Below, one piece after another: positions 26,748 through 36,059 of a stretch of 64,000 nt of DNA. The stretch spans positions 2,728,001 to 2,792,000 of the forward strand of contig CBDDIP010000002.1 in NCBI GenBank assembly GCA_965229005.1, read 5' to 3'. The notes beneath the pieces are model-generated. The model searched no databases and was not told the origin of the DNA. It saw only the letters and a list, made by a program, of their open reading frames with translations. Numbering within the stretch: the stretch's first letter is position 1; each line of letters begins with the position of its first letter. The translations under genes and the position numbers were made by a program. The DNA comes from CBDDIP01 sp965229005. Lineage in GTDB: Bacteria; Actinomycetota; Acidimicrobiia; Acidimicrobiales; Ilumatobacteraceae.

Positions 26748-27680
26748 TCATTGGACGAGTCCTTCGGTGATCGTCATGAACAGCTGCTCGAGTCCGCCGG
26801 ACTCCTCGACGAACTCGACCACCTCGCGCTCGTCCTCGGCGACGAGACGGCGCAGCAGCGCCGACTGCTCGGCGTCGTCGGCGACGGTGAACGTCTCGGT
26901 GGCGTGATCGGAGTAGCGCACGCGCACCGTGCGCGAACCGCCGAGGCGCTGGAGGATCTCGCGCGGCGGCCCGCTCGCGAGCAGGCGGCCGGCCTCCATG
27001 ATCGCCACGTCCGAGCACATCTCTTCCAGCTCGGCGAGGATGTGCGACGAGATCACGATGGTCTTGCCCATCGAGTTCAACGAGCGCAGCAGCTCGCGCA
27101 GCTCGACGCGCGCACGTGGGTCGAGCCCGCTCGCCGGCTCGTCGAGGATCAGCAGTTCGGGGTCGTGGACGAGTGCCCGCGCCAGGCTGAGGCGCTGCTT
27201 CATGCCGCGCGACAGCGAGTTGACCATCGCCGTCCGCTTCACCCCGAGGTCGACCAGCTCGAGCAGCCCGTCGATCAGCGACGGCCACTCGATGCGGGCG
27301 ATGCCGTACGACGCGGCGAAGAACTCGATGTACTCGTCGACGCGCAGGTTGTCGTACACACCGAGGTTGTCGGGCATGTAGCCCATCCGCCGCCGGACGG
27401 TGCGCGGCTTGGTCGACGGGTCGGCGCCCATCACCGTGATCGAACCGGAGGTCGGTCGCAGGAGCGTGGCCATCATCGCGAACGTGGTGCTCTTGCCGGC
27501 GCCGTTCGGTCCGATCAACCCGAAGATGGAACCACGCGGCACGGCGAGCTCCAGTGAGCTCACCGCGGTGAGCGGGCCGTAGCGCTTCGTCAAGGCCACC
27601 GATCGCACCGCCATCGGCACCGGCTCGATCGCTCCGGCGCTCGGCTCGGATGCGTCGGTCGTCTCGATCACATCGCTCAT
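26748..27680 (-). CDS. ABC transporter ATP-binding protein
   Basis: A 310-residue ABC ATPase of the drug/lipid/Gld exporter type. Walker A GPNGAGKSTTF, signature LSRGMKQRLSLAR, Walker B LLILDEPASGLD and the switch His in ISSHILAELEE are all intact. The C-terminal 80 residues form an extra regulatory region (VRVRYSDHATETF and following) seen in ABC-2 partners. The ATG at 27680 overlaps the stop of the upstream secreted-protein gene (ATGA), and the permease follows after 16 nt. Confidence 0.93.
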   Translation of the reverse strand: MSDVIETTDASEPSAGAIEPVPMAVRSVALTKRYGPLTAVSSLELAVPRGSIFGLIGPNGAGKSTTFAMMATLLRPTSGSITVMGADPSTKPRTVRRRMGYMPDNLGVYDNLRVDEYIEFFAASYGIARIEWPSLIDGLLELVDLGVKRTAMVNSLSRGMKQRLSLARALVHDPELLILDEPASGLDPRARVELRELLRSLNSMGKTIVISSHILAELEEMCSDVAIMEAGRLLASGPPREILQRLGGSRTVRVRYSDHATETFTVADDAEQSALLRRLVAEDEREVVEFVEESGGLEQLFMTITEGLVQ

Positions 27681-29752
27681 CCGCCGGCCACCTCCTTGGC
27701 GGTCAGGCCACGCAGGATGACGGTCTGGTCGCCGTTGAACATGAACTGGTTGTCGTTGGTGATGCGGGCCAGCACGACGCCGTCGACGACGGCAGCGGCC
27801 GGGAGGCGCACGATCCGCTTCGTCGGCACCGACGTGGTCCAGGAGGTCCCGTTCCAGATCTCGATGTTGGGCAGGCCTGCGGGCAGCTCCAGCCCCATCG
27901 GTTGCCCGGCGCCGACCGACGGCGGGAGCATGAACCGGTACACCCAGTCGCTCAACCCGTTGCCGAACTGAGTGAACGGCGTGCGCACGGTGACGCCGCG
28001 GACGGCGGCCGCCGACAGCGGCCCAGCGCCCGGCTGCACCGGAGCGGTGGTGGTGACCACGGTGCGCGTCTGCAACCGGCTCGCTGACGCGTCGCCGGGG
28101 CGATCGGCGGTCCAGCCGGCGACGCGCACCATGCCGTGGGGGTACAGCGAGTGCGTCCCGGCCGCCAGGCCCCACACACCGCGCTCGACGATCTGGTCAC
28201 TGGAGCTGTCCATCGGGACGTTGTTCCAGGCGCGGTCGAACAGCCCGAACCCCGGAGGCAGGGGATCAGCGTCGATCGCCGCCGTTGCCGACGCGCCGGG
28301 TGCCAGCTCACCGATGTACTTCGCCCCGCCGGGTCCGAAGACGGCCACGTCGTGGAGCGGGTACGGGTTGGTGTTGGTCACGGTCGTGTCGACGTCGTCG
28401 CCGTCGACGACGGCCTCGACGCGCAGCCCGACGTCGCCGGTCGCTCCGGCCACCGTCGCCGTGCTCACCTGGCCGGCCTCGAGTCGGAACGAGACGTCGG
28501 CGCGATCGCCGCCGGTGGCGAACTGCGAGGCGACCGAGCGGAAGCCGAACCACATGCTGTCGGCTTCGCTGTCGCTCTGCCAGCCGTCGGGGAGCGAGAC
28601 GCGCGACGTGCCGCCGTCGCGACTGAAGGCGAGCACGCTGACCTGTGCATCGCCGCCGCCGGGGTAGCCGTCGACGAACGCCGACGCCACCGGCTTGCCG
28701 GACGAACGCCACTGGTTGCCGTAGGCGATGATCCCGCCGGCGGCGATGAGGGCGAGCACGGGGATCGCCACCCAGGCGAACGTCAGGCGCCGCGTGAACT
28801 TCAGCACGACGAACACGAGGATCGACACGGCGAACCAGTAGACGACCAGTGGCCACAGCAGAGGGCCGAGCGAGGGGAGGGTGACGCCGGCGCGCCGGGC
28901 GAGGTCCTGCTGCACCGGCACGGTCTGCTCGTTGCCGAAGAACTGGTTGGCGTCGTCGCTGTACGCCGAGCCGCTGGGCTCGATGATCGTCGCCCAGCGG
29001 CCGGCAGACCCCGCGCCATCGATGATGCGCACCTCGCCGCGACCCGCCCACGCGTACCCGGCGGCGCCCGGCTGCCACTCCTTCGGCAGCGCGCTCAGAT
29101 CGCCGTCGTCGTCGAGGAGGAGGCGGCCGCCTCGGTTCAGCCAGCCGAGCAACGACGTCCGCTGGCCCGATGACATCGACCGGAGGTCGGCGGACGCCGC
29201 GACGATCGTGTCGTAGACCTCGAGGGCCGGCGAGCCGAGGTCGAACACCTCGACGGGCAGCTGGCCGAGCTGGGCACGGCCGGTGTCGCTGGACAGCGTG
29301 ACCGCTTCGGGCACCTTGCCGACGCGAGTGGCCAGCGCGGGCATGACCCCGACGATCTCCACCTGCTCGGCGATCTTCATCGAGATCTGCTTGGTCGCCA
29401 CCAGCGAGTCGCCGCGCAGCAGCTGGATCTTGATCGGACTGCTGTCGAACCCAGTCGGGGCGACCACGAGGAACGCTTTCGTCGTGCCGCCGGCCACCTC
29501 CACGTCGCGCACGACCGTCGCCCCGGACGTGGCCAGCACTTCGATGCGACCACGGAAGAGCGTCGACGCCTCGAGGGTGACGGTGACGACGACGTGGTCA
29601 CCGAGGTCGAACCAACCACGCATGCCGGCGTCCACGGTGACCTTCGGCGGTGCCTCGGCGGCCGTTGCGGGTGCGGCCGGCGCGGATCCGATCACGATCA
29701 GCAGGGCGACGACGGCGAGCTGGCACGCGCGCCACACGACACGTCGGTTCAC
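27677..29752 (-). CDS. large exported membrane protein of the MoxR/ABC cluster
   Basis: A 691-residue protein and the first gene of the seven-gene operon. It has a signal peptide (VNRRVVWRACQLAVVALLIVI, ending near ATAAEAPP), a beta-rich extracytoplasmic half with a GATase-like fold (LNRGGRLLLDDDGDLSAL), then two helices at about residues 310-350 (LLWPLVVYWFAVSILVFVVL; FAWVAIPVLALIAAGGIIAYG) and a second beta-rich extracytoplasmic domain. The start GTG 29752 is chosen to place the signal peptide at the N-terminus; ATG 29845 is an alternative. No named family is recognised. It may be the surface-exposed part of the complex. Confidence 0.75.
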   Translation of the reverse strand: MNRRVVWRACQLAVVALLIVIGSAPAAPATAAEAPPKVTVDAGMRGWFDLGDHVVVTVTLEASTLFRGRIEVLATSGATVVRDVEVAGGTTKAFLVVAPTGFDSSPIKIQLLRGDSLVATKQISMKIAEQVEIVGVMPALATRVGKVPEAVTLSSDTGRAQLGQLPVEVFDLGSPALEVYDTIVAASADLRSMSSGQRTSLLGWLNRGGRLLLDDDGDLSALPKEWQPGAAGYAWAGRGEVRIIDGAGSAGRWATIIEPSGSAYSDDANQFFGNEQTVPVQQDLARRAGVTLPSLGPLLWPLVVYWFAVSILVFVVLKFTRRLTFAWVAIPVLALIAAGGIIAYGNQWRSSGKPVASAFVDGYPGGGDAQVSVLAFSRDGGTSRVSLPDGWQSDSEADSMWFGFRSVASQFATGGDRADVSFRLEAGQVSTATVAGATGDVGLRVEAVVDGDDVDTTVTNTNPYPLHDVAVFGPGGAKYIGELAPGASATAAIDADPLPPGFGLFDRAWNNVPMDSSSDQIVERGVWGLAAGTHSLYPHGMVRVAGWTADRPGDASASRLQTRTVVTTTAPVQPGAGPLSAAAVRGVTVRTPFTQFGNGLSDWVYRFMLPPSVGAGQPMGLELPAGLPNIEIWNGTSWTTSVPTKRIVRLPAAAVVDGVVLARITNDNQFMFNGDQTVILRGLTAKEVAGG

Positions 29753-29865
29753 CGTCCCAGCTGCCACAGAACCTTCAGACGCACGCCGCCCCCCTCTGGT
29801 TCCCGGAGTCTTCCAGACGTACCAGGCCGGAGGCTGTCGCGTCATGGCTGGTCACGCCCTGCCGG

Positions 29866-29871
29866 TAACGT
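29866..29871 (+). promoter_or_regulatory. -10 box TAACGT before the GT4 gene
   Basis: TAACGT ends 7 nt before GTG 29879, the preferred start of the glycosyltransferase, again a leaderless layout. Confidence 0.45.
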
Positions 29872-29878
29872 GCGCGCC

Positions 29879-31060
29879 GTGGTGCGTCGGGCCGGTCCTC
29901 TTCTTCGGGTCGGCCTCGTCTGCCCGTACAGCCTGTCGGTGCCAGGTGGCGTCCAGGCGCAGGTGATGGGTCTGGCCAGGGAGCTGCGCCGAACCGGGAT
30001 CGAGGCGCGGGTGCTGGCGCCGTGCGACGGCCCGCCGCCGGCGACGTTCGTGACGTCGCTCGGCAACAGCCTGCCGACATCTGCCAACGGCTCGGTCGCC
30101 CCGCTCGCGCCCGATCCGGCCTGCGCGCTGCGCACCATGCGGGCGCTCCACGACGAGGCGTTCGACGTGCTCAACATCCACGAGCCGTTCGTCCCCGGCC
30201 CGACGATGACCGCCACGCTCATCCACCCGGCGCCGATCGTCGCGACCTTCCACGCCGCAGGCGAGAGCGCCAGCTATCGCTACCTCAAGGCCGGCATCCG
30301 CCCGACGCTGCCGAACATCAACCAGACGTTCGTGGTCTCCAAGGACGCCGGCCTGCTGCTCGACGAGTTCTTCGACATGCCCTACGAGGTGCTGTTCAAC
30401 GGCGTCGAACTGCAGCCGTACCGCGACTCGCCGGCGCATCCGACCGACGGCCCGACGATCTTCTTCTGTGGTCGCCACGAGGAGCGCAAAGGCCTCGACG
30501 TGCTGCTCGCGGCAATGGCCGAGCTTCCCGAGGGCGTGCGGCTGTGGATCGGCAGCGACGGGCCGGACAGCGCCCGGCTGCGAGCCCAGTCGGCTGGCGA
30601 TGCGCGCATCGAGTGGCTCGGTCGACTGTCCGATGCGGACAAGCGCGCCCGGTTGAAAGGCGCTGATGTGTTCTGTGCGCCGTCGCTGCACGGCGAGTCG
30701 TTCGGCGTGGTCCTGATCGAGGCGATGGCGGCCGGCACGGCGATCGTCGCCAGTGGGCTCGACGGGTACCGCAACGTGGCCACGGACGGGGTCGATTCGG
30801 TGCTGGTCGAGCCCGGTGATCCACTCGCCCTTGCCGCTGCACTGCAGCGGGTGCTGACCGATCGCGCCCTCGCCGAACGGATCGAGACGGCCGGTGAATT
30901 GCGTGCCGCCGACTTCTCGATGACCACCCTGGCCAGCATCTACGCCGAGCGGTTCCAGGTGCTGGCCGACGAACGGCGGGCCCAACGCGCCGAGCAGCGC
31001 AACGGCGCTGCTGCGCAGGCATCGAGCTGGCGTGGCCGACTGCGCCGTATGATCACCTGA
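29879..31060 (+). CDS. GT4 glycosyltransferase, PimA-like
   Basis: A 393-residue retaining glycosyltransferase of family 4. The N-terminus has the phosphatidylinositol-mannosyltransferase-like motif VCPYSLSVPGGVQAQVMGLAREL. The donor-binding C-terminal half has FCGRHEERKGLDVLLAA, then SLHGESFGVVLIEAMAAGT, the ESFGxVxxEAMA signature. In actinobacteria such enzymes add mannose to phosphatidylinositol on the inner membrane face. Start choice between GTG 29870, 29879 and 29882 rests on the TAACGT box. Assignment to PimA rather than another GT4 is likely but not certain. Confidence 0.8.
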   Translation: MVRRAGPLLRVGLVCPYSLSVPGGVQAQVMGLARELRRTGIEARVLAPCDGPPPATFVTSLGNSLPTSANGSVAPLAPDPACALRTMRALHDEAFDVLNIHEPFVPGPTMTATLIHPAPIVATFHAAGESASYRYLKAGIRPTLPNINQTFVVSKDAGLLLDEFFDMPYEVLFNGVELQPYRDSPAHPTDGPTIFFCGRHEERKGLDVLLAAMAELPEGVRLWIGSDGPDSARLRAQSAGDARIEWLGRLSDADKRARLKGADVFCAPSLHGESFGVVLIEAMAAGTAIVASGLDGYRNVATDGVDSVLVEPGDPLALAAALQRVLTDRALAERIETAGELRAADFSMTTLASIYAERFQVLADERRAQRAEQRNGAAAQASSWRGRLRRMIT

Positions 31061-31115
31061 TCAGGCCGCAGCGACCAGCGCGCGGCCCTCGCCCATCGAA
31101 ACCGGAGCAAGCCAC

Positions 31116-31667
31116 ATGGTTTGGATCATCCTCCTCGTGGTGGTGGCCGTCATCGCCATCTACCTCATCGCCTCGTACAACGGGCTCATCCGTCGTCGCA
31201 ACCAGGTGGAGAACGCCTGGTCGCAGATCGACGTGCAGCTCAAGCGGCGCATCGACCTCATCCCCAACCTCGTCGAGACCGTCAAGGCCTACGCGGCCCA
31301 CGAGAAGGAGACGCTCGACGCCGTCATCCGTGCTCGCAACGCGGCCATCGCCGCGCCGGCGACGCCGGCCGGGCAGGCCGACGCCAGCAACCAGATCTCC
31401 GGCGCGCTGCGTCAGCTGTTCGCCCTCAGCGAGGCCTACCCGGACCTGAAGGCCAACCAGAACTTCCTCGCCCTGCAGGAGGAGCTGACTGCTACCGAAG
31501 GTCGCGTGGCCTACGCGCGGCAGTTCTACAACGACGCCGTGCTGGGCTACAACAACAAGCTCCAGGCGTTCCCGACCGTCTTCTACGCACGTGCGCTGAA
31601 GTTCGAGAAGCGGGAGTACTTCGAGGCGGACGAGGCGTCCCGCGAAGTGCCGAAGGTGCAGTTCTGA
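31116..31667 (+). CDS. lemA: LemA family protein
   Basis: A 183-residue protein with one N-terminal membrane helix (VWIILLVVVAVIAIYLIASYN) followed by the LemA helical domain. The conserved segments RRNQVENAWSQIDVQLKRR, DLIPNLVETVKAYAAHE and FYNDAVLGYNNKLQAFP are complete. It is encoded 13 nt before the HtpX-type protease, a frequent pairing in bacteria. LemA proteins are linked to membrane remodelling and quality control, but the mechanism is not settled. A CCGGAG ribosome site precedes the ATG. Confidence 0.95.
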   Translation: MVWIILLVVVAVIAIYLIASYNGLIRRRNQVENAWSQIDVQLKRRIDLIPNLVETVKAYAAHEKETLDAVIRARNAAIAAPATPAGQADASNQISGALRQLFALSEAYPDLKANQNFLALQEELTATEGRVAYARQFYNDAVLGYNNKLQAFPTVFYARALKFEKREYFEADEASREVPKVQF

Positions 31668-31680
31668 GCCCTGCTCGCCC

Positions 31681-32586
31681 ATGTTCGAACTGATTCGCGC
31701 AAACAAGCGGCGCAGCGCGCTCCTCATCGCCGGGTTCGTCCTGCTGCTCTCCGCCGTGGGAGCAGCGTTCGGCGCGTTCATCGGCTCTGGCCCGGTCGGC
31801 ACGATCGTCGCCCTGGTCCTGTCCGGGGCGATGGCCTTCGCCTCGTACTGGAAGGCCGACTCGATCGCCCTCGCCGTCAGCCGGGCCAAGCCGGCCGACC
31901 CGGAGGAGTTCGCTCGACTGCACAACCTCGTCGAGGGGCTGTGCATCGCCAGCGGCCTTCCCAAGCCGCGGGTGTACATCGTCGACGACCCGGCACCGAA
32001 CGCGTTCGCCACCGGCCGCAACCCGAAGCACGCGGCGATCGCCGTCACCACCGGGCTGCTGCAGAAGATGAACCGTGTCGAGCTCGAAGGCGTCATCGCC
32101 CACGAGCTGTCGCACATCCGCAACTACGACATCCTCGTGTCGACGCTCGCGGTCACGCTCGTCGGCGCGGTCGCGCTGCTCACCAACATCGCCGTGCGGA
32201 TGATGTGGTGGAACGGCGGCCGCGTCCGCCGCGACGGCGACCAGCGCGACGGCGGCAACCCGCTGGCCATCGTCGGCTTCGTGCTGTTGATCTTCGCGCC
32301 GTTGATCGCCAAGGCGATGCAGGCCGCGGTCAGTCGCAAGCGTGAGACGCTGGCCGACGTCAGCGCGTGCCAGATGACCCGCTACCCGCCGGGGTTGATC
32401 AGCGCGCTGGAGAAGCTGCGCGACGACACCACCGTCACGCACGCGGCGTCCACGGCGACGGCGCACCTGTGGATCGAACAGCCCATGTCCGGCGTGGGTG
32501 ACGACGGGAAGATGGGCCGTTGGAACAAGATGTTCGACACCCACCCCCCGCTCGAGGAGCGCATCGCGCTGCTCCGCGAGCTGTGA
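31681..32586 (+). CDS. htpX: HtpX-like M48 membrane metalloprotease
   Basis: A 301-residue zinc protease of the inner membrane that takes part in membrane-protein quality control. Two N-terminal helices (about 14-52), the zinc motif VIAHELSHIRN (HExxH) near residue 140, two further helices (about 153-175 and 195-215) and the third zinc ligand in KRETLADVSACQMTR (Glu) are visible. The domain RVYIVDDPAPNAFATGRNP is typical of M48B. The gene follows lemA by 13 nt. Confidence 0.93.
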   Translation: MFELIRANKRRSALLIAGFVLLLSAVGAAFGAFIGSGPVGTIVALVLSGAMAFASYWKADSIALAVSRAKPADPEEFARLHNLVEGLCIASGLPKPRVYIVDDPAPNAFATGRNPKHAAIAVTTGLLQKMNRVELEGVIAHELSHIRNYDILVSTLAVTLVGAVALLTNIAVRMMWWNGGRVRRDGDQRDGGNPLAIVGFVLLIFAPLIAKAMQAAVSRKRETLADVSACQMTRYPPGLISALEKLRDDTTVTHAASTATAHLWIEQPMSGVGDDGKMGRWNKMFDTHPPLEERIALLREL

Positions 32587-32603
32587 CCCGGAGGTTGCCC
32601 ACC

Positions 32604-33716
32604 ATGTCCGCCACCCGAACCCACACGCGCGCCTCGCTGGCGCTGCTGCTCGTTGCCTCGCTCGGCGTCGCCGCGTGCAGCTCCGACAGCGGCTCGTCGG
32701 CCGACTCGACGATCGCTGCGACGACGCCGGCGACCACGCCGTCCACGGACACGACGCCGGCGGGAACCATCCCCGTCGACACGACGCCGTCCACCGACGC
32801 CACCACGACCACGGTTCCCGGAGCGCCGGTGTACCCGCTCACCGGTCTGCCGATCACCGACGAGGTCGCCGCCCAGCACCCCGCGCTCGTGGTCAAGATC
32901 GACAACAACGCCGGGGCGCGACCGCAGAGCGGCCTGAACAACGCCGATCTCGTGTACGAGGAGATCGTCGAGGTCGGCACGCGCTTCGCCGCCGTGTTCC
33001 AGAGCCAGGGCGCCGATCCCGTCGGGCCGATCCGCTCCGGTCGCACCCAGGACATCGCCCTCCTCGGCTCGCTGAACAAGCCGCTGTTCGCCTGGAGCGG
33101 TGGCAACGGACGGGTCACCGCGGCCATCGAGGCGAGCGACCTGTTCAGCCTCAGCAACCTCAACTCGCGGATCCAGAAGCAGGCCGGCTTCTTCCGCTCG
33201 AACGTGCACCAGTCGCCGCACAACCTGTACGCCCAGACCACCGGCCTGTGGACCTTCACGCCCATCTTCCACGGCCCGCCGGCGACGCAGTTCACGTACC
33301 GCGCCGCCGGTGCCGCACCGACCGGCGCGCCGTCCACCGGGGTCTCGCTGGTGATGAGCGGCTTCAAGATGGACTGGACGTGGGATGCCGCCTCGGGCAC
33401 CTACCTGCGGACGTCCGAGGGCAAGGTGCACAAGGACGCGCTCACCGGCAACCAGCTCAGCACCAACAACGTCATCGTGCTCGTCGTCGACTACCGGCCG
33501 AGCCCGGCCGACGGCAACAGCCCGGAGGCCCAGACGCTCGGTTCGGGCCAGGTGATGGTGTTCACCGGCGGCACGATGGTGACGGGCACGTGGGAGCGCG
33601 CCGATCGCCTCGATCCGTTCACGCTGAAGGACGCCGATGGCAAGGTGATCGAGCTGACGCCAGGTCGCACCTGGGTCGAGCTGGCCGAAGCCGGCAACGC
33701 GACGCCGCACGCCTGA
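32604..33716 (+). CDS. DUF3048 (YerB-like) lipoprotein
   Basis: A 370-residue exported lipoprotein. The signal peptide ends in a lipobox LGVAAC near residue 26. A Thr/Ser/Pro-rich linker (about 27-75) leads to the DUF3048 domain, which begins YPLTGLPI and contains VVKIDNNAGARPQSGLNNADLVYEE and later GPIRSGRTQDI. The C-terminal part has the DUF3048_C pattern (TWERADRLDPFTLKDADG). ATG 32604 is supported by CGGAGG 9 nt upstream. It follows htpX directly. Function unknown; relatives are cell-envelope proteins. Confidence 0.9.
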   Translation: MSATRTHTRASLALLLVASLGVAACSSDSGSSADSTIAATTPATTPSTDTTPAGTIPVDTTPSTDATTTTVPGAPVYPLTGLPITDEVAAQHPALVVKIDNNAGARPQSGLNNADLVYEEIVEVGTRFAAVFQSQGADPVGPIRSGRTQDIALLGSLNKPLFAWSGGNGRVTAAIEASDLFSLSNLNSRIQKQAGFFRSNVHQSPHNLYAQTTGLWTFTPIFHGPPATQFTYRAAGAAPTGAPSTGVSLVMSGFKMDWTWDAASGTYLRTSEGKVHKDALTGNQLSTNNVIVLVVDYRPSPADGNSPEAQTLGSGQVMVFTGGTMVTGTWERADRLDPFTLKDADGKVIELTPGRTWVELAEAGNATPHA

Positions 33717-33740
33717 CCGTCTGGCCGACCCCGGAACTCC

Positions 33741-33770
33741 TTGGGTCCGCCCTCGCCGCGGCGGTACGCT
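33741..33770 (+). promoter_or_regulatory. promoter of pdxST
   Basis: A TTGGGT -35-like box (33741-33746) and a TACGCT -10 box (33765-33770) are 18 nt apart. The -10 box ends 6 nt before the ATG at 33777, so the pdxS mRNA would be leaderless. Confidence 0.55.
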
Positions 33771-33776
33771 GACGCC

Positions 33777-34676
33777 ATGAGCTCGCAGTCGCCCACGTCG
33801 CGCGTCACCGGCACCTACCAGGTGAAGCGTGGCCTTGCCGAGATGTTGAAGGGCGGCGTCATCATGGACGTCGTCACGCCGGAACAGGCCAAGATCGCCG
33901 AAGACGCAGGGGCCTGCGCGGTGATGGCGCTGGAGCGCGTGCCCGCCGACATCCGCCGCGACGGTGGTGTGGCCCGCATGAGCGACCCGGAGATGATCGA
34001 GGGCATCAAGGCCATCGTCACCATCCCGGTGATGGCCAAGGCGCGCATCGGCCACTTCGTCGAGGCGCAGATCCTCGAGGCACTGGGCGTGGACTACGTC
34101 GACGAGAGCGAAGTGCTCACCCCGGCCGACGAGACCCACCACATCGACAAGTTCGCGTTCACCGTGCCGTTCGTGTGCGGCGCCACCAACCTCGGCGAGG
34201 CGCTGCGGCGCATCAGCGAGGGTGCATGCATGATCCGCTCGAAGGGTGAGGCCGGCACCGGCAACATCGTCGAGGCCGTGCGCCACCTGCGCAACATCCT
34301 CGGCGACATCCGCAAGATCACCCAGGCCGACTCGGCCGAGCTGTTCAACTGGGCCAAGCAGCTGCAGGCGCCGCTGCCGCTCGTGCAGGAGATCGCCGAG
34401 ACCGGCGTGCTGCCCGTCCCGCTGTTCTGCGCCGGTGGCATCGCCACCCCGGCCGATGCCGCGCTGGCCATGCAGCTCGGCGCCGAGGCCGTGTTCGTCG
34501 GCTCGGGCATCTTCAAGAGCGACGACCCGTCGCCGCGTGCGAAGGCCATCGTCGAGGCCACCACCCACTTCCGTGATGCGCACATCCTGGCCAAGGTCAG
34601 CCGAGGGCTCGGTGCCCCGATGACCGGCATCGCCATGGACGAGATCAACCAGCGCTACGCCGAGCGGGGTTGGTGA
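33777..34676 (+). CDS. pdxS: pyridoxal 5'-phosphate synthase lyase subunit PdxS
   Basis: A 299-residue TIM-barrel enzyme that makes PLP from ribose 5-phosphate, glyceraldehyde 3-phosphate and ammonia supplied by PdxT. Highly conserved segments include KRGLAEMLKGGVIMDVV, ALERVPADIRRDGGVARMSDP, VMAKARIGHFVEAQILEALGVDY and VFVGSGIFKS. The active-site lysines fall in VMAKARIGH and IRSKGEAGTGN. The start ATG 33777 lies 6 nt behind the -10 box. pdxT follows on the same strand. Confidence 0.98.
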   Translation: MSSQSPTSRVTGTYQVKRGLAEMLKGGVIMDVVTPEQAKIAEDAGACAVMALERVPADIRRDGGVARMSDPEMIEGIKAIVTIPVMAKARIGHFVEAQILEALGVDYVDESEVLTPADETHHIDKFAFTVPFVCGATNLGEALRRISEGACMIRSKGEAGTGNIVEAVRHLRNILGDIRKITQADSAELFNWAKQLQAPLPLVQEIAETGVLPVPLFCAGGIATPADAALAMQLGAEAVFVGSGIFKSDDPSPRAKAIVEATTHFRDAHILAKVSRGLGAPMTGIAMDEINQRYAERGW

Positions 34677-34709
34677 GCTCGTTGTCCCGAGTCCCTGGGC
34701 AGCCCCCAG

Positions 34710-35309
34710 GTGGATCAGCCCGTGCACGCGTCGCCCGTCGTCGGCGTCCTCGCGCTCCAGGGAGCCTTTGCCGCGCATGAGCGCGCCCTCGCCGAGGTGG
34801 GCGCCACCACTCGGCAGGTCCGCACGCCGGAGCAGCTGACCGAGGTCGACGCGCTGGTCATGCCCGGCGGTGAGAGCACGACGATGTCTCGTCTGCTCGA
34901 CACCAGCGGGTTGTTCGACGAGATCGCGGCGCGCATCGCGAGTGGCATGCCCGTGTTCGGCACGTGCGCGGGGATGATCCTGCTGGCGACCGACGTCGCC
35001 GACGGCCGGCCCGATCAGCGCAGCTTCGCCGCCATCGACGTGTCGGTGCAGCGCAACGGGTACGGCCGGCAGATCGACAGCTTCGAGAGCGACATCGATG
35101 TCGCCGGTCTCGACGCGCCGTTCCACGCGGTGTTCATCCGCGCGCCGCTCGTCCGCTCGGTCGGCGCGGGGGTCGAGGTGCTCGCCGCGCACGAGGGCGT
35201 CCCGGTGTTGGCGCGACAGGGCACCGTCACCGTGGCATCGTTCCACCCAGAGCTCACCGCGGACGCGCGTTTGCACGCGCTGTTCCTGCAACGCATCAAG
35301 GAGATGTGA
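34710..35309 (+). CDS. pdxT: pyridoxal 5'-phosphate synthase glutaminase subunit PdxT
   Basis: A 199-residue class I glutamine amidotransferase feeding ammonia to PdxS. LALQGAFAAHERAL starts the fold, MPGGESTTMSRLL is the family motif, the catalytic Cys is in FGTCAGMILLA, and the His-Glu pair is in SFHPELT. It starts at GTG 34710, 33 nt after pdxS, and is followed 3 nt later by the yebC-like gene, an order common in actinobacteria. Confidence 0.96.
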   Translation: MDQPVHASPVVGVLALQGAFAAHERALAEVGATTRQVRTPEQLTEVDALVMPGGESTTMSRLLDTSGLFDEIAARIASGMPVFGTCAGMILLATDVADGRPDQRSFAAIDVSVQRNGYGRQIDSFESDIDVAGLDAPFHAVFIRAPLVRSVGAGVEVLAAHEGVPVLARQGTVTVASFHPELTADARLHALFLQRIKEM

Positions 35310-35312
35310 GAC

Positions 35313-36059
35313 ATGTCCGGCCACTCCAAATGGGCAACCATCAAGCACAAGAAGGGCGCCGCCGACAAGGCGCGCGGCAAGCTGTTCGCCAAGATCGCGC
35401 GACAGATCGAGGTCGCCGCGCGCGATGGCGGCGGCGACTCGTCGAGCAACGCGCAGCTGCGCACGGTGATGCTGAAGGCGAAGGCCGCGCAGATGACGAA
35501 CGACGCCATCGACCGCGCCGTCAAGCGGGGCACCGGTGCCGACGACGGCGGCACCTACGAGGCGCTGACCTACGAGGGCTACGCGCCAGGTGGGGTGGCG
35601 CTGCTGATCGACGCGCTCACCGACAACCGCAACCGAACCGGCGCCGAAGTGCGCAACGTCTTCAGCAAGATCGGCGGCACGATGGCCGAGCCCGGCGCGG
35701 TCGGTTGGCAGTTCAGCCGGCGCGGTGTGCTGCACATCGCCGGTGGCGACGAGGACTCGGTGATGATGGCCGCACTCGAAGCCGGCGCCGATGACGTGTC
35801 GTCCGACGGCGAGGGCTGGCGGGTGCTGAGCGAGCCGTCGATCGTCTACGACGTGCGCGACGCGCTGCAGGCCGCCGGGTTCACGGTCGAGTCGGCGGAG
35901 AGCACGATGGTGGCCAGCATCTCGGTGGAGGTCACCGACCCGTCCGACGCCCGTAAGATCCTGCGCATCATCGATGCCCTGGAGGACAACGACGACGTGC
36001 AGGACGTGTACGGAAACTTCGACATCAGCGACGAGCTCATGGAATCGATCAGCGAATGA
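35313..36059 (+). CDS. YebC/PmpR-family regulatory protein
   Basis: A 248-residue protein of the YebC/PmpR family. The signature start MSGHSKWATIKHKKGAADK is intact, with DGGGDSSSNAQLRTVMLKAK and YEGYAPGGVALLIDALTDNRNRT. Members act as transcription regulators or help ribosomes on proline-rich sequences. It sits between pdxT and the peroxiredoxin gene, whose ATG overlaps its stop, and upstream of ruvCAB as in many actinobacteria. Confidence 0.96.
   Translation: MSGHSKWATIKHKKGAADKARGKLFAKIARQIEVAARDGGGDSSSNAQLRTVMLKAKAAQMTNDAIDRAVKRGTGADDGGTYEALTYEGYAPGGVALLIDALTDNRNRTGAEVRNVFSKIGGTMAEPGAVGWQFSRRGVLHIAGGDEDSVMMAALEAGADDVSSDGEGWRVLSEPSIVYDVRDALQAAGFTVESAESTMVASISVEVTDPSDARKILRIIDALEDNDDVQDVYGNFDISDELMESISE

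Noticed and set aside
32382..35735. A very long minus-strand open frame of about 1100 codons opposite htpX, the DUF3048 gene and pdxST.
   Set aside because: Its translation is His/Arg/Val/Asp-rich low complexity with no domain, and it lies fully antisense to well-recognised genes. It is a GC-bias shadow, like those at 6603-9329, 46467-48341 and 55706-57181.
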